Below, piece after piece: positions 43,419 to 55,346 of a stretch of 64,000 bases of DNA. The stretch is from Rhizomys pruinosus. Taxonomy: Eukaryota > Chordata > Mammalia > Rodentia > Spalacidae. The stretch is from positions 1,226,460-1,290,459 of the forward strand of contig VZQC01006256.1 in assembly GCA_009823505.1 (NCBI GenBank). Direction: 5' to 3'. A program made the position numbers and the translations under genes. How positions within the stretch are numbered: position 1 is the first letter of the stretch; every line of letters begins with the position of its first letter. Under the pieces are notes generated by a model. That model was not told where the DNA came from and made no database searches. It saw nothing but the letters and a program-made list of their open reading frames with translations.

Positions 43419-46400
43419 GCCACTCTTAATCGAGGGTCTCTTCAAGTTGAATCTCTATGAACTGCTCATTCCTACAGGCTCTCCCAGACAGGAAAGCCTT
43501 GGCTTTGTAGAGTATTTCCTAGTTCTACCAACAGGAAAGTCTGATCCTCTCATGAACAAAGTTCTTGGGAAGAGCTTCCACTCCAACTCTTCTTGGTTCT
43601 TTAGTTGGAAAATATCTTGTCAGTCCCTTCTGCTTTGGAGAAATGGGAACTGGGCTGCAATTTCAAACGTGGCGTAGATACCTCACACCACTCTGGACAG
43701 CCTCTGTACAACGGGGGTGATTTTACTTAGATCCAAGAATTGTTGGAAGCAGAGAGTTGACAGATAAATTTCATTCTGTTTCTAGGTCAGTCTCTGGACT
43801 GCAAAAACAAAAAGGTACTTTCCTTTTTCTGATGCCGTGCTTCAAACTAACAGCCAGCTCCCTTGAAGTATTAAAGCGAACCAGTGAAGGATTCCTCTTG
43901 CCCCGGGGTTCAGGGAGTCGGAGTGTTATGAAGGGCCTTAGCCTTGGCGGTCCTGAGTATCATTAAGCCCACATGGGCAGCTCAGTGTGGAAGTCTACAG
44001 AGCTGGGGCTGCAGGGCAAGTGCGCAGCTCAGGGGGCCAGCTACAATTTTAGCTGCAGTTTGGAATTTCCTGGTTTCCGGGGGGTCTGGAGTCCGAATTT
44101 GCTCAGTGCTGGTGCCGTTTTGGCTGCCAGAACCAGGCGGTAGACACAGTTATTTCCACCTGACCGCCCAGGGTGCGGCAGGAGCCTTCTTCCACCGCCC
44201 TCCAGCTTTCCATATTGGCCGGGGCTGTCTGCACAGGGCATGTGGTGCAGACAGACAATGGTAGTTCTCAGGCGGCTGGGGCAGGGCCCTATTTGTCTCT
44301 GCCTAGGGAGGGGAGGCAGGCTTCACACCTCCCCTAATAAAAGGTTAATGATCCTGTCTCTGGGTCCTGAAATCCAGTGAAAGACCCTCCCCGATAACTT
44401 AGGGTCCTCAGGTTGCAAGGAATAGAAAGAATATACACTGGGCTGGTGGGAATAAAGGGGTGCATTCTTACAGACAAAGGAGAAGCTGAGCCACTTGGTT
44501 TTGTGAGGAAAAACACAGCAGCTCAGAACTCTCAGCAGCTGAAACACATGGGAAGTCTCAAAGAACGACTCCAGTCCCTGTGTACTTGCCTGAAGATTCA
44601 AGTTCTTCCACAGGGGAATCCAGTTGGTTAGAGGGAAGCTGGGTCCTGGACTGACATGCCACTCAGTGACTTTACATCCTGATATTGACTTACTTGTTCC
44701 GATCAAACTTTTGAATGAATTTGCAGTCGCCAAACATAAATAATAGATGAATTATTGAGCTAACAGTAGATCCTTTTCTAGAATTGCCTCTACCTTTGGC
44801 ATGAAAAGACAGCTTCTGGTTACTATCAGGATCCTCTCCCCTCATTCTTTTCTGGTGTCAGGGTGCTGGGGAAACTGAGTATGGCTTTGAGAAAGATTAT
44901 TCAGCGCGCTGAAACACTGGATCTTCCCAGGAGATTCTGCTCATTCTGAGGGTTCAGTCTATTCCTATTTCTTGATTCCACTTTGTCTAAGCACTGTCCA
45001 TGTTACTCCTCATTGATAGACATCCATTGAACAGATGTCACAGGATACCAGCTGCGTGTCTGAATTCCTAGTACAGAGGGCTCAGTAAGGTTACCCCTAA
45101 GGGGCTCACAATTTATTCCTTTCATCCTAAGAGTGTAACTCTGCTTCTCCCTCTAACTGGAAAGTGTCTTTGGCGCAGTTATTCTTTCCACAGCTAATGT
45201 TATGCATAGAGACATCTGTGTGCTTATTGGAAGTCTGCAGCAAATATTTTGCTGATAGAAACTGCAAAAAAAGATTATTGCTACAATACTTCACTGAGTT
45301 GCAAAATACAACCCCAACCCCATTTCATATCAAAACAAAATAAAAAAATTAAAAACAAAGCAGAAAAGATCCCTTCTCAGACCACAATTCTTGAACACTG
45401 GTCAAATGGAACTATTAAGACTGTGCTTTCTTCTTAGATGCATAAAAGATACTGTTCTGGGCCAGGGTGTATGTATTGAAATGCTGCTTGGTTGGCTGAA
45501 ACATTTGGAGCCTTACACCCTCAGTCTGCTGTATTTTGCTTATTCAGCCCGAGATTGCTTCAAGAATTGTAAAGACTATTAAAGACACATTGATAATATG
45601 TAAAAGAGACATTTGTGCAGGTTGCTGAGTTAAACAGGAAACATAAGGCCTTTGGCTGTGCCTGGTTCTGCGTGATGCCAGGAGAGTAGATATTTCTAAA
45701 TATAGACAGATTGTGTGACACGTCATGTTGAATTAAATAACAAGCCCCCTGTAAATCAGAATTCAGACCTCCAGCAATCCTGAACATCTGGAACAGCTCA
45801 CAGGTAAACAATTTAGTTTGTTAGACAGACAGATAGATGGATTCAGAGAGGCAGGTCCACAAGTCAGTAATGGGAATATTTCCTTCTCTAGAGGGCTGCC
45901 ATACCTTGTCAGAGGAAAGAATGAAACAGAAGATGAGGAGGGTCATCTGGTAATCATCATGTGGTATATCTTTGGCTAAGGAACCAAACTTACCTCTCTA
46001 GGGTGTTGCCAAGATGTTTACCGATGAAGGCCATGGTAGTTGCTTGATGTTCTGGACACCTGCTACTGTCAGCTTTGTTTTGTGGGTCTTAGTTTGCTCT
46101 GTTCTGTGCTCTGAGCCAAAGCACTGGATTGCAGCCATAAAGTCAGCAGTTCATGGAGGCCCTTGTGTTGCTGGGGTTGGGAATAAATGGAATCTTGTTT
46201 TTATCTCGGAAGAACTCCTTGTGTTTCAGAAGGTCTTACACTGAGAGGAGACGGGCGAGCCCCTTTTAGGCAACAGGGGATCCATTCAGGCGTATTTGAT
46301 CCATAAGCTCAAGAGAAAAACTATACTATCCAAACTCTGCACAGATGAGTCTCAGGGCCTGGTGAAATACTTTGAAAGAATCATTCAAAGATGAGAACGC

Positions 46401-47484
46401 TGAGATTGTGCAAGTGCAAAGAAACATTGAAGATGCCTGTATCCATGAGTAAGCCCTTCAGAGAGACGCGAGAGCCTGTGATGCTACCTTAAACTTGAAT
46501 ACGTGGTGCCTGAAAGAGAGCACACAGAAGTGTCTTGCTCTGACAAATGCACTCAGATTGGGAGTTTTATACTTGGCGTCCCCGAGCCGATGGCTCATCA
46601 TACACAGAATTACTCTTACAAAGTTTCCTACACCCTGTTCCTTCCTATTAGTCACCTTACTCAGCAGCAGAGGCAAAAAAGACAAGGCAGGGAACACAGG
46701 GTTATCAGAGGATGGGCTGTTCTCCCTAAAGCTGGCCAGTCTGTGGGGTTCAGCTGTGCCCACCCAGCACTTTATTTCCATTTTATTTCAGAGCCGTTTC
46801 TGTGGGTTAATGAAGATGTAAGCTTCCAGCCTCAGCCACACTATGTAAAAGAACTACTTATTGCCTGTTCCATCTCACTGACTTTTATGGTGATACTTAA
46901 ACCAAAATGGTGAACTATTACACTTCATAGCCTGCAAATAAAAGCAAGATGTTAAAAAGTAGGGGCTGTAACCCCTGAGCGTGTTGAAATGGCTTGTAAT
47001 CTTAAAATGACTTTGTTCAGCTCCCCAGGGCCAGAGCCCAGGGCTCAGTGTCAGGCCCAGACCATGAATCCCTGGAGTCTCTCTGCCTAGTCCCTGTGCT
47101 GGGATGAAGCAAGCACCCTTTAGGAGTCACATGGTGATGAGTATATAGAAGTTAATTCAGAGATGTCCTGGGAGTGGGTGGGGAACCAAAATAAGACAGG
47201 ACACTTGTTCACAGGGCAGTGGACATGCAGTCCTATTGTCCAAACCTCCTTGGATTGGCCTTTTCAGAGCCCTAACTTCTCATATTTCTATGGCTTTCAA
47301 CAGTTCCTCTCCTCATCTGCCCTGATAGAGGCTGAAGGGACTCAGGTCACAGTGTATGCCATAGTGATAATAACCTATGTTGTCTTAAGGGACTGAACTT
47401 CTTATTCACTTAAACTGAGGTTCATCTTTGATTACTTTGTCCCTTAATTTGTATGTATATGTAGTGTGTGGGCCTTGGGGTTTG
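43419..47484. other. Repeat-poor unique tract
   Basis: Four kilobases in which I recognise no SINE, LINE or LTR, in strong contrast with the flanks. It contains the GC-rich island at 43895-44320, an AT-balanced block at 45430-45830 that looks non-degenerate, and overlapping open frames at 46495-46913 (136 and 108 codons on plus, 107 on minus) without recognised similarity. No exon could be established. Confidence 0.4.
43895..44320. promoter_or_regulatory. Small GC-rich, CpG-containing island
   Basis: Local GC is roughly 57 percent, with about a dozen CpGs in 425 bases (for example TTGCCCCGGGGTTC, GACCGCCCAGGGTGCGG, ATTGGCCGGGGC), well above the surrounding DNA. No TATA box or splice site is convincing. 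It could be a distal element, an unrecognised promoter or a decayed CpG island. Confidence 0.35.
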
Positions 47485-47489
47485 TAGAT

Positions 47490-47491
<2 letters not shown>

Positions 47492-47521
<30 letters not shown>
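47492..47521 (+). repeat. (TG)15 microsatellite
   Basis: Perfect TG run at the 3' (tail) side of an antisense B4. Confidence 0.96.
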
Positions 47522-47522
<1 letters not shown>

Positions 47523-47529
47523 TCACATG

Positions 47530-47805
47530 TATATGTGGAGATAAGAGATTGATGCTGGATTTCTTCTTCAGTCTCTCTGCCATCTTATTCTTTGATGTAG
47601 AGTCTCTCAGTCAAACCCAGAGCTAGCGAATGGGGCTAGTTCCATACTCAGATCTCCCTGGGTAGTCCCTGTCTTTGTCTCCTGAGTGCTGGAATTCTAG
47701 GCGAGCTGTCACACCTACCCAGCATGTAAGTGGTTGTGAGATCTGAACTCTGCTCCTCTTGCTTGTGCAGCGAGCACATTATTGCTGATTCATTTCTTTA
47801 GCCCT
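47530..47805 (-). mobile_element. B4-family SINE, antisense
   Basis: TGTGGAGATAAGAGATTGAT, TTGATGTAGAGTCTCTCAGT, TCTCCTGAGTGCTGGAATTC, GAGATCTGAACTCTGCTCCT and TTGTGCAGCGAGCACATT. Clear ID-B1 order on the minus strand. Confidence 0.8.
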
Positions 47806-48106
47806 CTTTACTTGTTTAAGTATGAAATGTGAAAACATACTACAGAAGCCAAATAACATCTCAGTTAGTAAGGATTCAGAAGCAGCAGAGTATTTGGGTA
47901 GTGACCCCAAAATATGCAGTAAAGAGGTGAGGCAGGGAAGGGAGATTGTGAACAGTAAGGATGGGTGGATGGGGACAGGATGCTGCTGTGGGCGATGAAT
48001 ACCCAGGCCCACTGGAAGCCACAGAGGCTGGGAAGAAACTCCCTGGATAGAGTGTCACTGACTGAGCTGTGGAGAGTAGCTGAGCCAGATGTGAGGACAT
48101 CATGGT

Positions 48107-48108
<2 letters not shown>

Positions 48109-48139
<31 letters not shown>
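48109..48139 (+). repeat. (AC)n microsatellite
   Basis: Perfect AC run. Confidence 0.97.
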
Positions 48140-48141
<2 letters not shown>

Positions 48142-48188
48142 TACAGTGAGGGGGGCACAGAGAGACAGAGAGAGGCAGCTTAAATCAT

Positions 48189-48493
48189 ACACAGGCACAC
48201 ACACATGCACACACACATCCACACACATAGGCACACACACATGCACACACACACATCCACACACATAGGCACACACACATGCACACACACATGCACACAC
48301 ACAGGCACACACACATGCACATGCATAGGCACACACATGCACACACATAGGCACACACACATGCATACACACAAAGGCACACACACATGCACATGCATAG
48401 GCACACACACATGCACACACACAGGCACACACGCATGCATGCACAGGCACACACACATGCACATACACAGGCACACATACAGGCACATACACA
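48189..48493 (+). repeat. CA-rich minisatellite with GGCA/TGCA/TCCA punctuation
   Basis: Blocks of ACACACAC separated by CATGCACA, CATAGGCA, CATCCACA and CAGGCACA words, forming loose higher-order units of about 22-36 bases for some 300 bases. Cysteine/valine-rich open frames on the minus strand (up to 130 codons) and histidine/threonine-rich ones on the plus strand are artefacts of the repeat. Confidence 0.95.
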
Positions 48494-48798
48494 TTTGTGG
48501 AGTCACATTTTGAAGATAAAGCTACAGGTGGACTTCAGTTAGGCTGAAGAAATATGGCATATAAGTAGTGAAAGGGGCAGTTACTGGTACTGTATCCAAT
48601 AATAAACTAACAAAAAGAATGAAAGAAAATGATTTCTTGTTGTCCAAGAAACTAAATCCGAGTCCTACTCCTAATGTTTCCTGTAACAGTTTCTGGCGCC
48701 CTGTTGTAGAGATACACACTCTACTTTCTTCTTTTGTGTTCTTTCTGCAATACATACATCAGTATGTGGCTAAGAACAATGCTAATATGGATACAAAG
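48494..48798. other. Unique sequence
   Basis: No recognised feature. Confidence 0.4.
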
Positions 48799-48806
48799 TT
48801 TAGTAT

Positions 48807-49042
48807 TGGGGCTAGAGAGATGGCTCAGTGATTAAGAGCACTGGCTGCTCTTGAAGATGCTCCGAATTTGATTCCCAGCACCCCTATGGCAGCTAACAAC
48901 CACTCCCAACTCCAGGTCCAGGAGATCTGATGCCCTCTTCTGACCTCTGCAGGCATTGTAAGACATGGGTGCACTACCTACATGCAGCCAATACATTCAT
49001 ACACATAAAGTTAAAATAATAAATGAAATACTTAAAATGAAT
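48807..49042 (+). mobile_element. B2/B3 SINE
   Basis: GGGGCTAGAGAGATGGCTCA, TTTGATTCCCAGCACCCCTA, CTGATGCCCTCTTCTGACCT and TTCATACACATAAAGTTA. Short target duplication TTTAGTAT at 48799-48806 and 49043-49050. Confidence 0.95.
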
Positions 49043-49050
49043 TTTAGTAT

Positions 49051-49869
49051 CTTTTAAACTCATAGGGTTATTTAGACTGTGCACAATTCTTAACAAACTG
49101 TCACGATGGAATATGAGCTGCTTGCAAAAATATATAGGATGCACATGCATGCATGCAGATGTATTGGGTGTGTGTCATATGTGTGTGTAATTGTATATAC
49201 ATACACAAAATCTGTGTATATGTCTATGTATAATGATAATTTTCTTTTAAATAAATATAAACATCGAACTTATTCTCTGTGTTAGACATATAGCTATCCT
49301 TAAAAAAGATGTACCATAATTTATTTTGTGGTCTATTTTAATAAAATAGGGCAACTCATTAAAAATTACAAATAATTAAATATTCATGAAATGTAGAATA
49401 ATATGTGACTTGATGAATTAATCTTTATAGATTTTGTCCACAGTGCTGGTTCGTGGTTGGGCTGCACTGTTAGTGGAACTGGGCTGATCTTATCTCTTTG
49501 ATGATTTAAATGACATTGGAAAGTGAGGCAACAGAGCCTGGGTGCCCATCTTTTGCATTCTGTTCAATGTGTCCACAACAGTGTACTTGTCCAGAGTTAC
49601 CTCTCCTAGACTTTATGACCTTACGGGATTCTGTTTAGCTTTCTTGGAGCAGTTCTTGCCTAGGGTCTCTGGTGTGGTTGTGATAACAACCAGTCAACAG
49701 GCTGCAAGAAAACTATAGAAAGTATAAAAAGTCACACAATTCCGAGTCTTATTTTTGCTGTGGTGTTTACCACACAGAACACTTTTACCAAAAATGTTTG
49801 TGGAAAGAATCAAATAAGTTCATTTATGGAAAGAGCTGTGTATGCTAGAAATGTTCAGCAAATATCTGT
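49051..49869. other. Unique AT-rich sequence with short ATGT/TG patches
   Basis: A degenerate ATGC/TGTG patch at 49135-49235. No other recognised feature. Confidence 0.4.
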
Positions 49870-49883
49870 TAGCATTCTATTTT

Positions 49884-50037
49884 TTTCTTTTTTTTGATAC
49901 AGGGTCTTTCTGTAGCTCCGACTGTCCTGGAACTCACTATGTAGACCAGGCTGGCCTTGAACTCACAAACTCAGAGAGATCCACCTGCCTCTGCCTCCTA
50001 AGTGGTAGGATTAAAGGTGTGCACCACCATGCCCAGC
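49884..50037 (-). mobile_element. B1 SINE, minus strand, 14-bp TSD
   Basis: Antisense B1 (TTTTTTGATACAGGGTCTTT, CTCACTATGTAGACCAGGCT, CACCACCATGCCCAGC) with perfect duplication TAGCATTCTATTTT at 49870-49883 and 50038-50051. Confidence 0.97.
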
Positions 50038-50051
50038 TAGCATTCTATTTT

Positions 50052-50569
50052 CAAAATAGCAAAACAAAACCTATGATAACAATGAACAACATTCTTGTTC
50101 TGGGTCCTCTGTCTTAAAGAAAATAAGGAAGGAAATCTATCTCCATTACTATATAAAAATACTTGAGCTTTATAAAAAGAAGCTCCAGGAATATCCATAG
50201 AGACTTCAGACATACACTCTTAGTTATGGACATAGATGCTAATGACCGTCTTCAGTTCTTTCCCCTTGGGGCCCTCCCCTTGCATGGAGGGCCAAAGGCT
50301 AATGTCTTCTTTTAGTATCTGAGCTTCCTTTGACAATTTTATTGACCAACATAATACATGGGAGCAACTTTCTGAGGTATCCATATTTATTTTATAGTAG
50401 CTCTTAGAACTTCTACATGGATCATCTGTAGCCCTCCCTCTAGAGGAACCCAAGCAATTGGAAGAGAATTCTGACTGTCCCTAGGCCTGCCATGCTCTAT
50501 CCATGGAGGCATGTACTCTGCACCACTGTTGTATTTCCAGACACTAAATCACCCATTTGTGTAGATATG
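50052..50569. other. Unique sequence
   Basis: No recognised feature. Confidence 0.4.
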
Positions 50570-50800
50570 AGTATGCATGTACACATGCACACACTTGTGT
50601 GTATAGATGCCTATGGAGGACAGAGGTCAACGTCAGATGAATTTCTTAGTTTCCCACTGAACTCCCACCGTGTCTGCCTCTCCAGTGCTGAGACTACAGG
50701 CACATACACATACTGCCAGGCTTGGCTTATTTGCATGAGTTCTGGGGGATCCAAATTGCACAATGTGCGCTTTACTGACTGAGCCATCTCTCCAGCCCAC
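50570..50800 (-). mobile_element. B4-family SINE, antisense
   Basis: CTATGGAGGACAGAGGTCAA, TCTGCCTCTCCAGTGCTGAG, ACTACAGGCACATACACATA and TTTACTGACTGAGCCATCTC. Its tail side is a degenerate ACATGCAC patch. Confidence 0.85.
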
Positions 50801-51172
50801 AAACACTCATTTAAAAATATTTTCTCGACAGCCTATTCTATTTACTTGGCAGATACTTTGCCCTTCAGTTTTAAAATGTCATCTTAACCATGAAGGAAAA
50901 GATTATATTTATCATTATTATTTTATTGGAATCATTATTATTATTACTATTTAATTGTCTTCTGAGTGACTTTTCACTGCAAGTCAATCCTATAGCAGGA
51001 AAAATATTTAGCTATCTTGGAGCATTTGTGGCTTTACAAAGAAAATAGATAATTTTAAATCTGGCAGTTCCTTCAAATTCCTTGCTACATAATAAAATAT
51101 TTCTATTGTAACTATCTTGTAAAGTAACAATGCTTTTGCATCTTAAAATTATTTCCTTAAAAAAAAATCCCT
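50801..51172. other. Unique AT-rich sequence
   Basis: An ATT-rich patch at 50905-50955; nothing else. Confidence 0.4.
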
Positions 51173-51315
51173 CTGGGCATGGTGCATGCTTTTAATCCCA
51201 GCACTTGGGAGGCAGAGGCAGGCAGAACTGTGAGTTCAAGGCCAACCTGGTTTACATGCTGAGTTCCAGGCTAGCTGGTGCTACTGGGAGACCCCATCTC
51301 AAAAAGACAAAAAAT
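51173..51315 (+). mobile_element. B1 SINE
   Basis: CTCTGGGCATGGTGCATGCT, CCCAGCACTTGGGAGGCAGA, GAGTTCAAGGCCAACCTGGT and ACCCCATCTCAAAAAGAC. Flanking words AAAAATCCCT and AAAAATATCCT suggest a decayed target duplication. Confidence 0.95.
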
Positions 51316-51639
51316 ATCCTAATCTGATCTATGGCCCGTCCCTGGTGGGGTATGACACATGGCTGACACTGTAGCTTTGGTGTCTCCTAATGTCAGGAGG
51401 CTCTATTGACCACATTAGAAAACTATTGGCGTCCCTTTGTCGAAGAGTTATAATTCCCCAAGCATACTATTATCCAAGAATATGTATCTGTGCCTATACA
51501 GTAACTTGTTATAATCTTTAATATTTGTTACTATTTGTGTTTTATTACTAGAATTAAAAGGAGACTGCTAAATGATCCACCAGTCTATTTATTGTAAACA
51601 GAACTTGGACAGTCCCAAGAGTCTGATGTGTCACCTCAG
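51316..51639. other. Unique or unrecognised sequence
   Basis: Possibly the diverged 5' continuation of the following LINE-1 fragment, not provable here. Confidence 0.3.
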
Positions 51640-51962
51640 AAAAAATAAAATGGATCTTTTCTTTCTCACTCTCTTTCACCCTCCCCTCCAAAGCCCAGGG
51701 ACTCTCTTGGAAGATTGACTCTGTTGGTAAGATTGTAAGGGCCAAGGAGGGAGGGTAAATTGTGAGATCACAGCCAAAATGGACTGGATTTTTTTTCTCT
51801 CTTCTTTCTATTTTATCAACATGTTTATGTAAGCAAACCTCTTCAACTGGACGTGGGGACCCTGAGTTGTACAAAACTGAACTTAGATATTAACTAATTG
51901 GGTTTCTATGGACACTCCTTCTGTTTATTGCCTATGTGTACTTATTAGTCAAATAAAAAATA
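51640..51962 (+). mobile_element. LINE-1 3' UTR fragment (older family)
   Basis: AAAGCCCAGGGACTCTCTTG, GTAAGATTGTAAGGGCCAAG, AACCTCTTCAACTGGACGTG and GGGACCCTGAGTTGTACAAA correspond in order to the copy at 12850-13150. Ends in an A-rich tail. Confidence 0.7.
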
Positions 51963-52235
51963 TTTCCTTTATAAGATTAAGCATGCTGATGACAACTTGA
52001 AAACATTTTTGCTCATTAATATTTTCAACTTTCTTTTACCTTTTTCTTGTGGTCTTGATAGAATAGTATATGAATTTTATGTCTGGGGCTAACATAATTT
52101 AAAATAAAATTCCAGTTTATCAGTACATTGGCTTAAATTATTGCATCAAGTATTGGTTTCATAATGAACTCATTTATTTTTAAAAAATATTTCATCTCTA
52201 TCACATACAATTGTTAGTGTATAAAAAGTTTTCTA

Positions 52236-52452
52236 GGGGCTGGAGAGATGGCTCAGCAGTTACGAGTGCCAACTGCTCTTGTAGAGGAGCCAGGTTCGAT
52301 TCCCAGCACCCACATGGCGGCTAAGAACCGTCCTTAACTCCAGTTCCAGGGTAATCTGACACCTCTTCTTACCTCTGTGGCATTGCACGACATGAGTGCA
52401 CCAACCTACATGCAGACAGTACACTCATACACATAAAAAATAATATATTTTT
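52236..52452 (+). mobile_element. B2 SINE, 13-bp TSD
   Basis: GGGGCTGGAGAGATGGCTCA through GCATTGCACGACATGAGTGC and an A-rich tail. Single 17-bp box. Duplication AAAAAGTTTTCTA at 52223-52235 and 52453-52465. Confidence 0.97.
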
Positions 52453-52465
52453 AAAAAGTTTTCTA

Positions 52466-53604
52466 TATTTCATGTGGTAAATTCCAGAAGGAAAGAGATG
52501 CTAGCAACATCTGGGGTATATGGCAACCCTCACACACCAGATAATGCCTTTTAGCACCTGACTTCAAATCTTAAACAATGTTTTCTCCATATCTCCCAAA
52601 ATAGTTTGCTGACAAAGGAGTATAGTTTTATTTCTTTCCACATTGTTTTCTGTGCAATTTTTCCAGATGTTTCTTTTATGGTGGGAAGATCGAATATTTC
52701 CCCAATGACAGTTTTTCAGCTTTGCTAATAAACATCAAAACTCAAAATAGGTTTCTAAACACAGCAATAAGTTTAGTAAAGTTTTTCATATACTTCATTA
52801 TTACATAACTTTAAACATGGCCGAAAATACACTCATGAGTGAATTCTGGAGGTTTTATTTTCAAAATAGTGCTTAACTGTGTGAGTTTTGTTGACAAGCT
52901 TGTTGACAGGATGACAGAATAAGAAAAAAACAGTACATAGTTTAGGGACGTCAGGAGGGAAGGAGGGAGGCATGGTAATACTTATAGAAAAGGTGCCCAG
53001 GAGAAAACTGAGCAAGCATCTTAGGGAGAGATGGATGCATTTAAGTGAAGCCTCTCAACAATTCCTAATGTTGAAATAGAAATTGTCTTCGATAATAGTA
53101 ATTATTTCATCCTAAAGAATGCATTTTAAAATGCAAAAGTGGAACAAGTACAAATAATATAAATTGTATTCACTTCCTCGGGAAGGAAAGGATCGGCTAA
53201 GGATATCAATTTCGCTACTGAGTTCTCTTTAGAGGAATGAGCGAGGGGGAGAGGCTGAGAACAGGAACAGCGTTCGTAATTCTGTTTCAGTAGTAGATGC
53301 AACTTTGTGAGTCTCTCTTACAGATCCTCTCTTTTTGAACTCCTCTAACAGTCAGCACTAAACATGGGTGGCCTTTTACCCTCCAGTGGCATCTTTGCCT
53401 TCTCCTATGGGGCCGTTGTCATTTCCGGGTCTCCCTTCTCATCCCATCGTTAAGCTAGATGAGAATATTGTCTCTGTTTGACTTCAGATGAGGGCCCAGG
53501 TAGGAAAGGGTGGGGCCCGAGTCAAGGACAGCACTGTAGACACCTTGTGATGAGGAAGAACTGAGAATCTACTTGCACTGGAAACCCTCTTTCTGGTTTA
53601 TTTC
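52466..53604. other. Unique sequence
   Basis: No recognised transposon or exon. A polypurine patch AGGAGGGAAGGAGGGAGG lies at about 52952-52970. Confidence 0.4.
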
Positions 53605-53607
53605 CTT

Positions 53608-53656
53608 TTGACTTAGGGTAAACAGTAGCAGCAGCAGTGACAACAACAATAACAGC

Positions 53657-53710
<54 letters not shown>
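53608..53710 (+). repeat. (AGC)/(AAC) patch followed by (GA)26
   Basis: CAGCAGCAGTGACAACAACA (53625-53650) leads into a perfect GA run at 53659-53710. Confidence 0.96.
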
Positions 53711-53712
<2 letters not shown>

Positions 53713-54629
53713 ATACCTTGCTCCTTTCCAGAAAATGTTCCTGTGTGGATAAATGGCCACGGAAGGCATTGGGTCTAGGAATTGGGCCAATGATCACCTC
53801 TAACTATTTCATCAGTTAGGAATTTAGGGGCCCAAAAGATGCTTAACAAGTGAATGCCGCCCAAATTCCTCTTCATTCCCCCCTGGGCCTCTTTCACACT
53901 CCTCTGGAAACACACTGATGATGGGGATCACAAAGGCTAGGTATCAGAGAGCTCTGAGCAATGTTCACTGCCACCTTGAGTTATCTATCTGCCTAACTCC
54001 CTCTCTAGACCATTGGATGGTTGCCTACCAATACCTGTGCTTGCCAATGCAATTTTCCCCCTCCAATATTTTCATTTCCAGAATTTTCTGTTTTTTTATA
54101 AACATAGAAATTTATTTTTTAAATCTGTATTTCCTATTGTTTTCTATAAATGAATGAATGAATGATAGAATGATCCTTTTGAAGATAGTTCTGTGTGCTA
54201 TCCATACCAAAGTGTGCAGTGTTGTTTCCCTTCTTTATTTGACTTGATGGCTTTGCCAAAGTCTAGCTTATACAGTAATTCACCTTCTCTGTCCCTTTAG
54301 CTAATGACAAAAGGAACAGCTTTAATTCAGAACAGCCCAATCTCTATTTTTTTGCATACCTCAACCGACACAGATCCACTGGACGCATCTACCCTGTCCT
54401 TAAGTTCTTCCTACCCAGCATCCACTTTCAACTATTAGCTACAGTTAGTGTTTGGCCAAGCTGGCTTCTGATTTCTGATCCTCATTCCCCTTCTTCCTTC
54501 CTCTTTCTCCATTTCTATTCAGGTTAATTTATCTGATTATATGCAATGCACTGCAGCCATGTTAAGACACCAACTGAGTTTCCACTTGGAGGCTTGGAGG
54601 AAAGATTACCATTAAAACGTGACTTCCAT
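53711..54629. other. Unique sequence
   Basis: A four-copy AATG patch at about 54149-54166. No other feature. Confidence 0.4.
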
Positions 54630-54923
54630 CCACTCAGCTGAAATTACTATTGATTGCCAAAGAAAAATATTTGTGCTGTGAAGCTGGGAGCTATGATGTT
54701 GAACCATATTAACATAATGTTAGCATAGCTACGGGTGTTTAGTAGCACGCAATCAGATTTGAAATGAACGTTGATTATAGATGGAGATTAATGTTCACAT
54801 ATTCATAGGAACACAATGAGAAGAGCAATTTCCTTTCTACTACAGATCAATGGTTTCTCCATTCAATTATACAGCTGTAATAATTGCATTATGCTGAAAT
54901 ATTTCTTAATGGCTAATTTCTTT

Positions 54924-54929
<6 letters not shown>
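54630..54929. promoter_or_regulatory. Candidate conserved non-coding element C
   Basis: Repeat-free AT-rich block with many homeodomain/POU-like words (ACTATTGATTGCC, TAATAATTGCATTATGC, TCTTAATGGCTAATTTC). Its 54822-54896 part has a paralogous copy at 57356-57430. Function is inferred from motif density only. Confidence 0.35.
54822..54896 (+). repeat. 75-bp dispersed element, copy 1
   Basis: Aligns with 57356-57430 in the same orientation. The core ATTATACAGCTGTAATAATT and following GCATTATGCT differ by three transitions from copy 2, and similarity extends upstream (AATTTCC...TACT.CAGA) at lower identity. Family unknown to me. Confidence 0.65.

Positions 54930-54972
<43 letters not shown>
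54930..54972 (+). repeat. (GT)21 microsatellite
   Basis: Perfect GT run directly following candidate element C. Confidence 0.97.
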
Positions 54973-54973
<1 letters not shown>

Positions 54974-55331
54974 TCTTTTGTGAGCAATAGCTTCTGCAGC
55001 CGGAGGACAGCATAAGATGTTTTAATCACTGGTGCCATTTTGCAAGCTTTGACCAATCCAGTAATTTCCTCCTTCCTTCTTCTTTGCTATCCTCTTACAT
55101 TGCTTCCCAGATGATTGAAACATAGGGACTTGTCTCAAATCTTTTCTTCTCTGGTTTAGAATGTGAAGCTAAAAATCAGAAACCAAAAAGGTTACTTGAT
55201 CCTTTCTATTTATTTGTTGGAAACACTTGGAATCGGAGGGATATTTGTCCACCTCATCTGCGATACCAAAATCTACAGATGCTCAAGTCCTTTATATAAA
55301 ATGGCATAGTAGTTGAGTTTATCCTATAAAT
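54973..55331. other. Unique sequence
   Basis: No recognised feature before the LINE-1 target site. Confidence 0.4.
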
Positions 55332-55346
55332 TCATCCTTCTATCTT

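Noticed and set aside
48100..48506. Cysteine- and histidine-rich open frames
   Set aside because: They are direct translations of the CA/TG repeat in several frames at once.
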